Positions 25,025 to 31,966 of a stretch of 31,966 bases of DNA are shown here, piece by piece. Each line of letters begins with the position of its first letter. Position 1 is the first letter of the stretch. Source of the stretch: CAZSVE01 sp964610175 (GTDB taxonomy: Bacteria > Pseudomonadota > Gammaproteobacteria > HK1); the NCBI GenBank assembly GCA_964610175.1, contig CAZSVE010000032.1, positions 1 to 31,966 of the forward strand, read 5' to 3'. Position numbers and translations under genes: made by a program. The notes beneath the pieces were generated by a model that saw nothing but the letters and a program-made list of their open reading frames with translations, did no database searches and was not told the origin of the DNA.

Positions 25025-26647
25025 ATGACAACCACTCCTTACGATACGATTGTGATTGGCTCCGGCATAGGTGGTATGGCCACTAGCAGGATGCTGGCGG
25101 AATATGGTGGCCACCGTGTGTTATTGCTGGAACAACATTTTAAACCGGGTGGGTTGGTGCATACGTTCGAGCGCCAGGGAAAGTACCGTTTCGGTATTGG
25201 CCTGCATTATGTAGGACTGAAGGGGGAAAAAGACTTTCCGACCAAGATCATGGATTACATGGCCGATGGTAAGGTGGCGTGGGAAAAGTTACCCGATAAC
25301 TATGATAACTTCGTCTATCCGGGAATGTCGTTTTCCGCATCATCCGATCAACCAACCACGATAGCTCGTCTTAAAGAACAATTCCCGGACGAGGCGAGAG
25401 CCCTTGACCAATTTTACAAAAATCTCTCCAAGAATATGCGTGGAATGTACGCTATCCGTGTAGTCTCCTCCATGCCGTGGTTCCTGAAAAGCTGGCTGCT
25501 GCCATGGGTGAAATGGCGATTCCCCGACGTACTGAAAACTGCCAATGCCTATCTGGATGAAAGTTTTCAAAGCAACGAGCTGAAGGCCATACTCTCCTCC
25601 GTATGGGGAGACATGGGCGTCCCGCCGTCACGCATGGCCTATGGCTATCTCGCTATTCTGCACTGGCATTATGAGCAAGGCGCTTCCTTCCCGGTAGGGG
25701 GTGTCAAAACGTTTTCTCAGGCAATACTCGATGGCATAAAAAGCCGGGGTGTGGATATCCTCACGCGTCGCTATGTGGAGGAGATACTTATAGAGAATGG
25801 ACGTGCTGTAGGCGTCAAGGCACGCAACAAAAGCAATGATAAGCTGGAAACCTACCATGCGGAACAGGTGGTATCCGATGCCGGCGCATATAATACCTAT
25901 GTACGGATGCTGCCTGCGGCAATTCAAAAAGACTATAAGGAAGAGCTTGAGAAACTGTGTCCCAGCATTTCGGGCTGTATACTATTTGTGGGATTAAAGG
26001 ATAGTCCGAAAACGATTGGGCTGGATGGTGGTAATATCTGGATGTACCCTTCATTCGATCACGATGAGAATTATAATGCGCCTCCGGGTGAAGGGCTGCT
26101 TTATCTTTCATTTCCCTCAATGAAGGACCCGGATGCGGCCCATCACACTGTGGAGATTCTTACTCTCACGCATCGCTCACGGTTCGAAGAATGGAAGGAA
26201 GAGGACTGGCCACGCAAGAATGAAAGCTATGTGGCCCACAAGGAAAGCATCGCGAAACGCATCATCGAGCGGATTGATGAAAAGTATCAGGGCTTTGCTC
26301 AATTGGTCGATTATCAGGAACTCGCTACGCCGCTGACCTTCGAAACCTTTCAGAATTCCCCGCTGGGACAGTTTTACGGCTTGCCGGTCACAAAGGAACG
26401 TATCTTAAGTCCACTCAAGCGAGCACGCACCCCCATCAAGGGACTGTATCTGGCTGGGCAGGATGTGACAGGGCCGGGGATGGTGCCGGGCTTGCTGAGT
26501 GGCTTGGAAGTGACAACTGCGATAATAACCAAAGGTAAGGTACTGAAAATGATACGTGACATTGCCAGGCGTCAGCATCCCTGCCCTACTGTAGAAGTAC
26601 TGAAAGCACGCATGCCACCGAAGCTGAATACCGAGTATGTGGCATAA
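25025..26647 (+). CDS. FAD-dependent oxidoreductase, CrtI/retinol saturase-like
   Basis: 540 residues from MTTTPYDTIVIGSGIGGMAT. A longer reading from 24956 has no ribosome-binding site and no family match, although the site before 25025 is also weak (GAGG about 15 bases away). The N-terminal dinucleotide fold is G-S-G-I-G-G with EQHFKPGGLVHTF downstream. The C-terminal FAD block is GLYLAGQDVTGPGMVPGLLS, then GLEVTTAI. This layout is that of phytoene desaturases, carotenoid isomerases and all-trans-retinol 13,14-reductases, which act on long hydrophobic chains at membranes. In this operon the chain is probably the polyketide, to be desaturated, saturated or isomerised. No carotenoid gene (crtB, crtE) is nearby, so carotenoid synthesis is unlikely. 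Confidence 0.88.
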   Translation: MTTTPYDTIVIGSGIGGMATSRMLAEYGGHRVLLLEQHFKPGGLVHTFERQGKYRFGIGLHYVGLKGEKDFPTKIMDYMADGKVAWEKLPDNYDNFVYPGMSFSASSDQPTTIARLKEQFPDEARALDQFYKNLSKNMRGMYAIRVVSSMPWFLKSWLLPWVKWRFPDVLKTANAYLDESFQSNELKAILSSVWGDMGVPPSRMAYGYLAILHWHYEQGASFPVGGVKTFSQAILDGIKSRGVDILTRRYVEEILIENGRAVGVKARNKSNDKLETYHAEQVVSDAGAYNTYVRMLPAAIQKDYKEELEKLCPSISGCILFVGLKDSPKTIGLDGGNIWMYPSFDHDENYNAPPGEGLLYLSFPSMKDPDAAHHTVEILTLTHRSRFEEWKEEDWPRKNESYVAHKESIAKRIIERIDEKYQGFAQLVDYQELATPLTFETFQNSPLGQFYGLPVTKERILSPLKRARTPIKGLYLAGQDVTGPGMVPGLLSGLEVTTAIITKGKVLKMIRDIARRQHPCPTVEVLKARMPPKLNTEYVA

Positions 26648-26759
26648 AAGTGGCGGCTCGGTGAACTAACCCGCCGACTGAAGAGAATGCATCTGAAGAG
26701 GGTGGTTTTAAACCTCCATTCGCTTTCGATGGGGAACTGAAGTTTCTTGGAGGCTATAA

Positions 26760-27431
26760 ATGGGCACATTGATAACGCTAAGTACTGTTTCCAAAACCTA
26801 CCACTTGGGCAAAACCGAAGTCACGGCGTTGAGGAAAGTCGACCTAGTGGTAAAGCAGGGGGAATTCACAGCCCTGCAGGGACCATCGGGCAGTGGCAAG
26901 AGCACGCTCTTGAATATCTGTGGCCTGCTGGATAATTTCGACGAGGGAACCTTTCTCTTCGATGGCACCGATATCAGTTCCCTCACGAATCATCGATTGA
27001 CCCTGATGCGGCGCGAGGAAATCGGGTTTGTGTTCCAGAATTTCAACCTCGTTCCGGTGATGACGGCATTCGAGAACGTGGAATACCCGCTGTTGCTGGC
27101 TGATCGAACGGCAAAGGAACGCCGGGAACACACCCTGGCGCTCCTGGAACAGGCGGGATTGACCGAGTTTGCCGATCACCGGCCGGATCAACTATCCGGG
27201 GGTCAAAGACAACGGGTCGCCATCGCCCGCGCCCTGGTCAAGAAACCGGCCTTTGTGATCGCCGATGAACCGACAGCCAATCTGGATAGCGACACCGCGC
27301 ACCATATCATCGAACTCATGTACACCCTGGGGCGGGATTACGGCACTACCTTCCTGATCGCGACCCATGATGAGCGCATGGCGGTGCATTGTGCCCGGAC
27401 GTTACAACTCGTCGATGGAGTTTTACTATGA
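26760..27431 (+). CDS. ABC transporter ATPase, LolD/MacB type
   Basis: 223 residues. Walker A GPSGSGKST (41-49), Q-loop VFQNFNL (from 91), signature LSGGQRQRVAIARAL (from 145), Walker B FVIADE (165-170) with PTANLDS, and the switch His in ATHDERM. It matches LolD and MacB ATPases in length and motif order. It should power the FtsX-type permease encoded next, whose ATG overlaps this stop (ATGA). GGAGG precedes the ATG. It is separated from the oxidoreductase by 112 bases. Confidence 0.95.
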   Translation: MGTLITLSTVSKTYHLGKTEVTALRKVDLVVKQGEFTALQGPSGSGKSTLLNICGLLDNFDEGTFLFDGTDISSLTNHRLTLMRREEIGFVFQNFNLVPVMTAFENVEYPLLLADRTAKERREHTLALLEQAGLTEFADHRPDQLSGGQRQRVAIARALVKKPAFVIADEPTANLDSDTAHHIIELMYTLGRDYGTTFLIATHDERMAVHCARTLQLVDGVLL

Positions 27432-28648
27432 AATGGTTATGGTTTGCTTACCAGAATGTGCTCCGTCATCGTCGTCGCTCGCTGATGACCGTATTGATTA
27501 TCGCAGTGGGTACCGCTGCGGTGTTGCTGTCGAATGGTTTTGCTCTATACACCTATAATAAGCTGCAAGAAAGGTACGCCCTTGAGTTCGGGCACGTTAT
27601 GATCTCCCATCGGGACTATTTCGATAAGGAAGCGGAAACGCCCATGGGATACGGCTTGTCGGATTATAGGGATATTGAACAGCGTATAGAGCCAGATGAC
27701 CGAATACGTATGGCGCTTCCCCGGCTGCAGTTTTCCGGGTTGATCAGCAATGGGGATAAATCAGTCATTTTCCTGGGGACAGGCGTCGATCCGGAAGGGG
27801 AGTTCGAGATCGAGGGTACCCTTACCAATGTGCTTGAAGGCAATACCCTTACTGCCCGGCCCGCACTCGATGCCACCCCCGAAGTGATGCTCGCCAAAGG
27901 TCTTGCCAAACAGCTTCATGCCGAGATCGGCGGTTTATTGACGCTGCTGACGACGACCGCAGAAGGTGCGCTCAATGCCATGGATGTGCAGGTACGGGGT
28001 ATCTTTTCCTCGGGCGCGCCGGAGATGGACAAGCGTATGCTAGCGGTCGCCTTGCCTACCGCCCAGGAACTCATCATGACCGATAAGGTCAGCACCTTAT
28101 CCGTCTACCTGCATGAACTCGACCAAACGGATGGCATGCAGGCAGTACTGGCGGAACAGTACCCGAATCTTGCCACGCAACCCTGGTGGGAGCAGGCCTT
28201 TTTCTATTTCAAGGTAAGGGCGCTCTATAACATTATCTTCGGCGTCATGGGTGTGATCATCCTGCTTATCGTGTTCTTTACCATCACCAATACCCTCTCC
28301 ATGACCATCGTGGAGCGTACCCGTGAGACCGGAACGCTGCTGGCCTTGGGCACGTTGCCGCGACAGATTATGCGTAACTTTGTATTGGAGGCATTCCTGG
28401 TTGGGCTGGCTGGCGCATTATTGGGGATGCTGATCGCAAGCGCTGTTTCCATCACGTTTTCCATCATCGAGATCCAAATGCCACCACCACCGGGAAGAAC
28501 AGAGACCTATCCCTTGTACATCCACCTCTCGGTATGGCTCTATAGCGTTACCACATTGCTGGTGGTCCTCCTCAGTATCGGCGCGGCGCTGCTGACCAGT
28601 CGAAAGGCGGCGAGAAAACCCATTGTGGAGGCGCTGGCCCATGTCTAA
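27428..28648 (+). CDS. FtsX-type ABC permease, LolC/LolE-like
   Basis: 406 residues from MKWLWFAYQNVLRHRRRSLM, in the ATGA overlap with the ATPase gene. One membrane span near 19-39 is followed by a large periplasmic domain of about 230 residues, then three spans near the end (starting at about YNIIFGVMGVIILLIVFFTI, FVLEAFLVGLAGALLGMLIA, and the last before the RKAARKPIVEAL tail). This is the LolC/LolE/MacB arrangement, in which lipids or lipoproteins are pulled from the inner membrane rather than pumped through a channel. The TNTLSMTIVERTRETGTLLA stretch is the FtsX coupling region. It lacks evident residues that would identify lipoproteins as the cargo; the context favours a polyketide lipid. 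Confidence 0.93.
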   Translation: MKWLWFAYQNVLRHRRRSLMTVLIIAVGTAAVLLSNGFALYTYNKLQERYALEFGHVMISHRDYFDKEAETPMGYGLSDYRDIEQRIEPDDRIRMALPRLQFSGLISNGDKSVIFLGTGVDPEGEFEIEGTLTNVLEGNTLTARPALDATPEVMLAKGLAKQLHAEIGGLLTLLTTTAEGALNAMDVQVRGIFSSGAPEMDKRMLAVALPTAQELIMTDKVSTLSVYLHELDQTDGMQAVLAEQYPNLATQPWWEQAFFYFKVRALYNIIFGVMGVIILLIVFFTITNTLSMTIVERTRETGTLLALGTLPRQIMRNFVLEAFLVGLAGALLGMLIASAVSITFSIIEIQMPPPPGRTETYPLYIHLSVWLYSVTTLLVVLLSIGAALLTSRKAARKPIVEALAHV

Positions 28649-29405
28649 TTTGCCCCGAAAACCGATTCTCCTTTACGCATTCATCATTGTCCTGTTATCG
28701 ATAACAGTGGCCGGAACCGGTCAGGCCGGGGAGGTGCAAACGATCCTGGAAACAGCCGACAGTTACCGCCTATCCCAGGGCACCATGCAGGTGGAAACCG
28801 AGATCGAACTATATAAATCGGGCAAATTGGATAAAACACGGCGCTATAGCGTGTACGTGAAACCCGGCCGTCGCTCTCTGGTGATCTTCAAGTCCGCCGT
28901 CGAGATCGGCCAGAAGGTATTGATGCTGGAGGATAAATTTTGGATTCTGATGCCCAAAAGCCGGCGCCCCATCCGCATCACCCCCATGCAGAAATTGCTG
29001 GGGGAGGCGTCCACCGGTGATATTGCGACCATGACCTGGAGTGGGGACTATGATGGCGAGGTTGTCGGCGCGGAGGTTGTCGATGGAATCCCTTGTTCGA
29101 AGCTCGACCTGCATTCGATCCGCAAAAGCACGACCTATGCCCGCATTGAGCTATACGTGGCTGAAGATGGTCATTGGCCGGTGCGGGCCAATCTGTATGT
29201 AGCCTCCGGTAAACTGGCCAAGCGGGCGCATTTTACGCTGGGGGAATCGGAAGGCCGCAAGCAGGTCGAAACGATGACGCTGATTGATGAAATTCAGCGG
29301 CAGCGTAAAACCGTTATCCGTTACCTTTCCAGGACGCCGCGAGAGATACCCGACAAGTTTTATAATCCCATGTATCTCGTGAAGAATAAGCTACAGGGCT
29401 GGTAA
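28641..29405 (+). CDS. LolA-like outer-membrane lipoprotein-sorting protein
   Basis: 254 residues; the ATG lies inside the last codons of the permease gene (8-base overlap), so translation is coupled. A signal peptide (RKPILLYAFIIVLLSITVAG, ending near GQAG) sends it to the periplasm. The mature part resembles the COG2834 group of LolA-like carriers: YSVYVKPGRRSLVIFKS, KVLMLEDKFWILMPKSRRPI, a strand-rich half-barrel suited to a hydrophobic ligand, and ARIELYVAEDGHWPVRANLY. Classical LolA is about 180 residues; this group is longer and is often found next to ABC or RND lipid exporters. It should receive cargo from the permease and carry it to the outer membrane. Confidence 0.9.
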   Translation: MSNLPRKPILLYAFIIVLLSITVAGTGQAGEVQTILETADSYRLSQGTMQVETEIELYKSGKLDKTRRYSVYVKPGRRSLVIFKSAVEIGQKVLMLEDKFWILMPKSRRPIRITPMQKLLGEASTGDIATMTWSGDYDGEVVGAEVVDGIPCSKLDLHSIRKSTTYARIELYVAEDGHWPVRANLYVASGKLAKRAHFTLGESEGRKQVETMTLIDEIQRQRKTVIRYLSRTPREIPDKFYNPMYLVKNKLQGW

Positions 29406-29446
29406 TAAATCGGTCCAGAGTGAAAACGTTGTCGTGGAGAGTACGG

Positions 29447-30505
29447 ATGGAACTGCTTGATTGTATTGTAATCGGTGGCGGTCAGTCAGGATTGTATACG
29501 GCAAAATGCCTGGCTGAAAAGAACCTGGAATATTTATTGCTGGAGCGTAACCGGGTGGGGGATGTGTGGCGAAATCGGCTTGCCAACATGAAGTTGTTTA
29601 CGTCCAGGCAGTTTTGCGCGCTACCGGGCATGGCGTTCGATGGCGATCCGGGCGGTTTCTCTTCCGTAGGAGAAGTAGCGGATTATCTGGAGTCCTATGC
29701 GCAAGGGTTCGATCTGAATATCCGCGATGCCACTGAGGTAGTAAGTGTAACGCGGCATGGGGAGAACTTTATGGTTGCAACGGCGGATGGCGTGGAATTC
29801 ACGGCGAGATCCATCGTCAATGCAACCGGTTCGAATCAGGTGTGTATCGTGCCCGAGATTGCAAATCGGTTGTCGGATGAGGTTGTCCAATATACTGCGG
29901 ACACCCACGAATTCGACCGTGTGCCAGAAGGTTGCCGAGTGGTTGTTGTGGGTGATGGCGCATCCGGTCGGCAAATTGCCGCCTTGCTCAACGGGAGGGG
30001 TGAAAAGGTGACGCTTTCTACCGGAACGTCTAGGGGGTTACCACCAAATACCGTATTTGGGAGGGATATTTTTTGGTGGCTGAAGAAGTTGGGCATTCTT
30101 TTCGCCGACCGTAATAGCATCGTTGCCAAGATTCTCAGGAAGCGAAATCCTGTTCCTTGCGGAGAATTCAATAATAAGAGGCTTCGAAAGCGCGGGATAC
30201 GGATTCGCGGTGCTACCCTGTCTTGTTCGGGCAACGAGTTGCGATTCGAATGTGGCCACTCGGAAAAAGCGGATGTTGTGGTATGGGCCGTGGGTTACCG
30301 GGACAATGTAGACTGGTTGAAAATCGATAAGTGCGTTGCCGAAGGCGAATTTATCCAGGAATACGGTGTGACACCGGAACCGGGTTTGTTCGTGGTCGGA
30401 AGAAAATGGCAAAGCTGCCGGGCATCGGAACTCATCATGGGGGTAGAGCGCGATGTCCGCATGGTAGTCGATAAACTGTCGCGTTACCTGGAGGTGGGAA
30501 ACTGA
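29447..30505 (+). CDS. Flavin-containing monooxygenase-like protein
   Basis: 352 residues from the ATG at 29447, which follows GGAG; a GTG 27 bases earlier lacks a site. FAD-binding loop G-G-G-Q-S-G (10-15), NADPH-binding loop G-D-G-A-S-G (169-174), and the ATG-like strand VNATGSN near 126. It fits the CzcO/FMO-type group that forms a flavin hydroperoxide to hydroxylate substrates or oxidise ketones. It is shorter than typical FMOs (about 450-530), so it may be a reduced subtype, and the full FMO fingerprint is not evident. Within the operon it could oxygenate the polyketide chain. It lies 41 bases after the lolA-like gene and 39 before the outer-membrane gene. Confidence 0.85.
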   Translation: MELLDCIVIGGGQSGLYTAKCLAEKNLEYLLLERNRVGDVWRNRLANMKLFTSRQFCALPGMAFDGDPGGFSSVGEVADYLESYAQGFDLNIRDATEVVSVTRHGENFMVATADGVEFTARSIVNATGSNQVCIVPEIANRLSDEVVQYTADTHEFDRVPEGCRVVVVGDGASGRQIAALLNGRGEKVTLSTGTSRGLPPNTVFGRDIFWWLKKLGILFADRNSIVAKILRKRNPVPCGEFNNKRLRKRGIRIRGATLSCSGNELRFECGHSEKADVVVWAVGYRDNVDWLKIDKCVAEGEFIQEYGVTPEPGLFVVGRKWQSCRASELIMGVERDVRMVVDKLSRYLEVGN

Positions 30506-30544
30506 CAAGAGCAAGGATTCGTTCCTTGGTGGAGAACAAGCTGT

Positions 30545-31834
30545 ATGCCCGGTAATCCGATTGTCCAATTCGAGCACACAACCCGACTATCTGATCCGAT
30601 TACCGTGTTGCGTGTATCTCTCTTCGGTTTGTTATTGCTCGCGACGGTTTCGAGTCCGGCCGGCCAGTTTACCGGTGCCCTGTGGGTGGCGCCGGAATAT
30701 TACGACTCCAATCCAGGTGCCCTGTTCTTTATCCCGAAACCCTTCAATGAATTTCAGAATTACCAGATCCGCCAGGAATTTGAGGGAGGCTATCAACAGG
30801 GGGGATTCAACCTCCTGGCGACAGGCATGCTGACTCAGCAAGAGGGAATCGCGCGTGAGTCGAAAGGTATCCTCAAGGAACTGTACTATGATGCCGAGAT
30901 AGCGGGACGGGAGATAAGTTTCGGTAAAAAGGTCATGAGCTGGGGCGTCGGTTACGGTTTTCGCCCCTTGGACGTGGTGCAGCATGAAGATCGTCGCCAA
31001 CTCTTTTTACGCACATTGGAAGGAGTGAAACTGATCTCGGGAGATTATTTCACCGACGAGAGCGCCTTTACTCTGGCCTATATCAATCCATATCGAGGTC
31101 GAGACGATGATCGCATGGATGAGGAATCTCTTGCACTGAAATATTACCACCTGCAGGATAATACCGATATCCATGTGGTAGCACGTCTGAGTGAGCGCAA
31201 CAAGATCGAGGCGGGCATCGGTTTTTCCAGTGTTATCCACGAGGGCTTGGAGTGGCATGCCTCCGCCCTGTATCAAAACCGCTATCACAAGTTGATCAAC
31301 CGTCTGACCGAATCGGACAACTTGCTGGCCACCGAAAATCCCATGCAGGAGAAGTCTTCTCGGCATGGAATTAAAGCATTATCGGGGTTCACGTGGACAC
31401 ATCCATCCGGCTTCTCCTTGTTAGGCGAGTTTTGGTTCGATGACTCTGCCTATTCAAAAGATGAATGGGATGACTTACGGCAACTCACTAAAGCTCAACT
31501 TGGCTTGTTGGGGACGGGAATCGATACAGAGGTATATAGAAACGTAAGTGCAAGTACTCAATTCTTCTCGCAATCGAACTTACTTCAACAAAATTTATTG
31601 TTTCGACTTTCGCATGATAGTCAAAACGTCGTAGATGTAGATAGTGCTTTGGACCTCCTCTATACACCAGAGGACAGTGGCTGGGTTCTGACCGCCTCAC
31701 TATCGCATGAACGCAGCAACCACCGTCTGGAGTTAGGACTGCGGTCCTTCGGTGGACATCCCGATTCCGTCTATCGTGCAATACCGATGAGTTCGATTGT
31801 CTATTTGACTTGGCAATTTGCCTTTGGGCTCTGA
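30545..31834 (+). CDS. Outer-membrane beta-barrel protein
   Basis: 429 residues. A signal sequence (VLRVSLFGLLLLATVSSPAG) is followed by repeated amphipathic strands with aromatic ends, typical of a barrel: FTGALWVAPEYYDSN, FNLLATGMLTQQEG, KELYYDAEIAGREISFGKKV and WVLTASLSHERSNHRLELGL. The chain ends YLTWQFAFGL, so the usual terminal Phe is two residues from the end. I cannot assign a named family. The position after the Lol-like genes suggests it inserts, exposes or releases the lipid at the outer membrane. GGTGGAG lies about 10 bases before the ATG. It is the last gene of the operon in this window. Confidence 0.8.
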   Translation: MPGNPIVQFEHTTRLSDPITVLRVSLFGLLLLATVSSPAGQFTGALWVAPEYYDSNPGALFFIPKPFNEFQNYQIRQEFEGGYQQGGFNLLATGMLTQQEGIARESKGILKELYYDAEIAGREISFGKKVMSWGVGYGFRPLDVVQHEDRRQLFLRTLEGVKLISGDYFTDESAFTLAYINPYRGRDDDRMDEESLALKYYHLQDNTDIHVVARLSERNKIEAGIGFSSVIHEGLEWHASALYQNRYHKLINRLTESDNLLATENPMQEKSSRHGIKALSGFTWTHPSGFSLLGEFWFDDSAYSKDEWDDLRQLTKAQLGLLGTGIDTEVYRNVSASTQFFSQSNLLQQNLLFRLSHDSQNVVDVDSALDLLYTPEDSGWVLTASLSHERSNHRLELGLRSFGGHPDSVYRAIPMSSIVYLTWQFAFGL

Positions 31835-31943
31835 TTTATGCAGGAGCTACCTGCCTCGGGGACTCGAACAATTCCTGTTAGACGAAAGGTAGAGGAGTTG
31901 GTTGGCCAGTGCAAGCCTTATCCAAAGACACATGAGCCTGAAG

Positions 31944-31961
31944 GTTGGACGTGAATCCAAC
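31944..31961 (+). terminator. Weak hairpin at the end of the window
   Basis: GTTGGA (31944-31949) pairs with TCCAAC (31956-31961) around a 6-base loop. It lies about 110 bases after the outer-membrane gene; any T-run would fall beyond the window, so termination cannot be judged. Confidence 0.2.
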
Positions 31962-31966
31962 GTAAA

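Noticed and set aside
25025..26647. A carotenoid pathway, suggested by the CrtI-like gene
   Set aside because: No phytoene synthase, GGPP synthase or cyclase is present; CrtI-like folds also act on other long hydrophobic chains.
31845..31885. A tRNA T-arm on the minus strand (GTTCGAGTCCCCGAGGCA)
   Set aside because: The bases on the two sides of the T-loop do not pair and no acceptor or anticodon arm can be built.
31838..31954. A 38-codon open frame (MQELPASG...) after the outer-membrane gene
   Set aside because: No family, weak context for translation, and it overlaps a hairpin; it is too short to separate from chance.

Overview
The window reads as a gammaproteobacterial chromosome segment of medium GC content. 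MutS, PgsA and a YidK-type symporter all resemble gammaproteobacterial versions. The left half carries the wear seen in large, repeat-rich sulfur-oxidiser or symbiont genomes: IS remnants, short palindromic repeats, toxin-antitoxin pairs and an fn3 protein. That lineage guess is inference; I cannot place the organism to genus. One run of 100 N (17004-17103) splits the window into two scaffolded halves.

Left half (1-17003). On the minus strand are a secreted protein of unknown function (183-1130) and the 3' remnant of an IS21-type istA. A 790-base stretch without genes follows; it holds a long imperfect inverted repeat that looks like a MITE. Next come two housekeeping genes facing each other, pgsA (+) and mutS (-), then a coiled-coil PD-(D/E)XK nuclease-like protein. 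A decay zone follows with a RadC-domain remnant and a frameshifted toxin-antitoxin pair. After it come an fn3-domain protein, an intact ParE/RelE-type toxin-antitoxin pair, a lipoprotein followed by a 51-residue protein, an ISL3 transposase fragment, a sodium/solute symporter, a broken IS110 element next to the 3' end of a TPR-like gene, and a lone phage tail gene (gpD type).

Right half (17104-31834). Eight genes on the plus strand form one apparent biosynthesis-and-export operon. They are a 2128-residue highly reducing type I polyketide synthase (KS-AT-DH-psiKR-ER-KR-ACP, no thioesterase), a LuxE-family acyl-protein synthetase, a CrtI/retinol-saturase-like FAD oxidoreductase, a LolD/MacB-type ABC ATPase, an FtsX-type permease, a LolA-like periplasmic protein, a flavin monooxygenase and an outer-membrane beta-barrel protein. 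The transport genes overlap one another and the other spacings are short, except for a 162-base gap after luxE that contains two consecutive hairpins.

My reading is that an iterative PKS builds a long reduced acyl chain and the LuxE-like enzyme handles the acyl group at loading or release. The two flavoenzymes would then desaturate, isomerise or oxygenate it, and a dedicated Lol-like route would carry the lipid to the outer membrane. The logic resembles aryl-polyene lipid clusters, but the PKS, LuxE and transporter types differ. I do not recognise this gene combination as a named system, and it is the most interesting part of the window.
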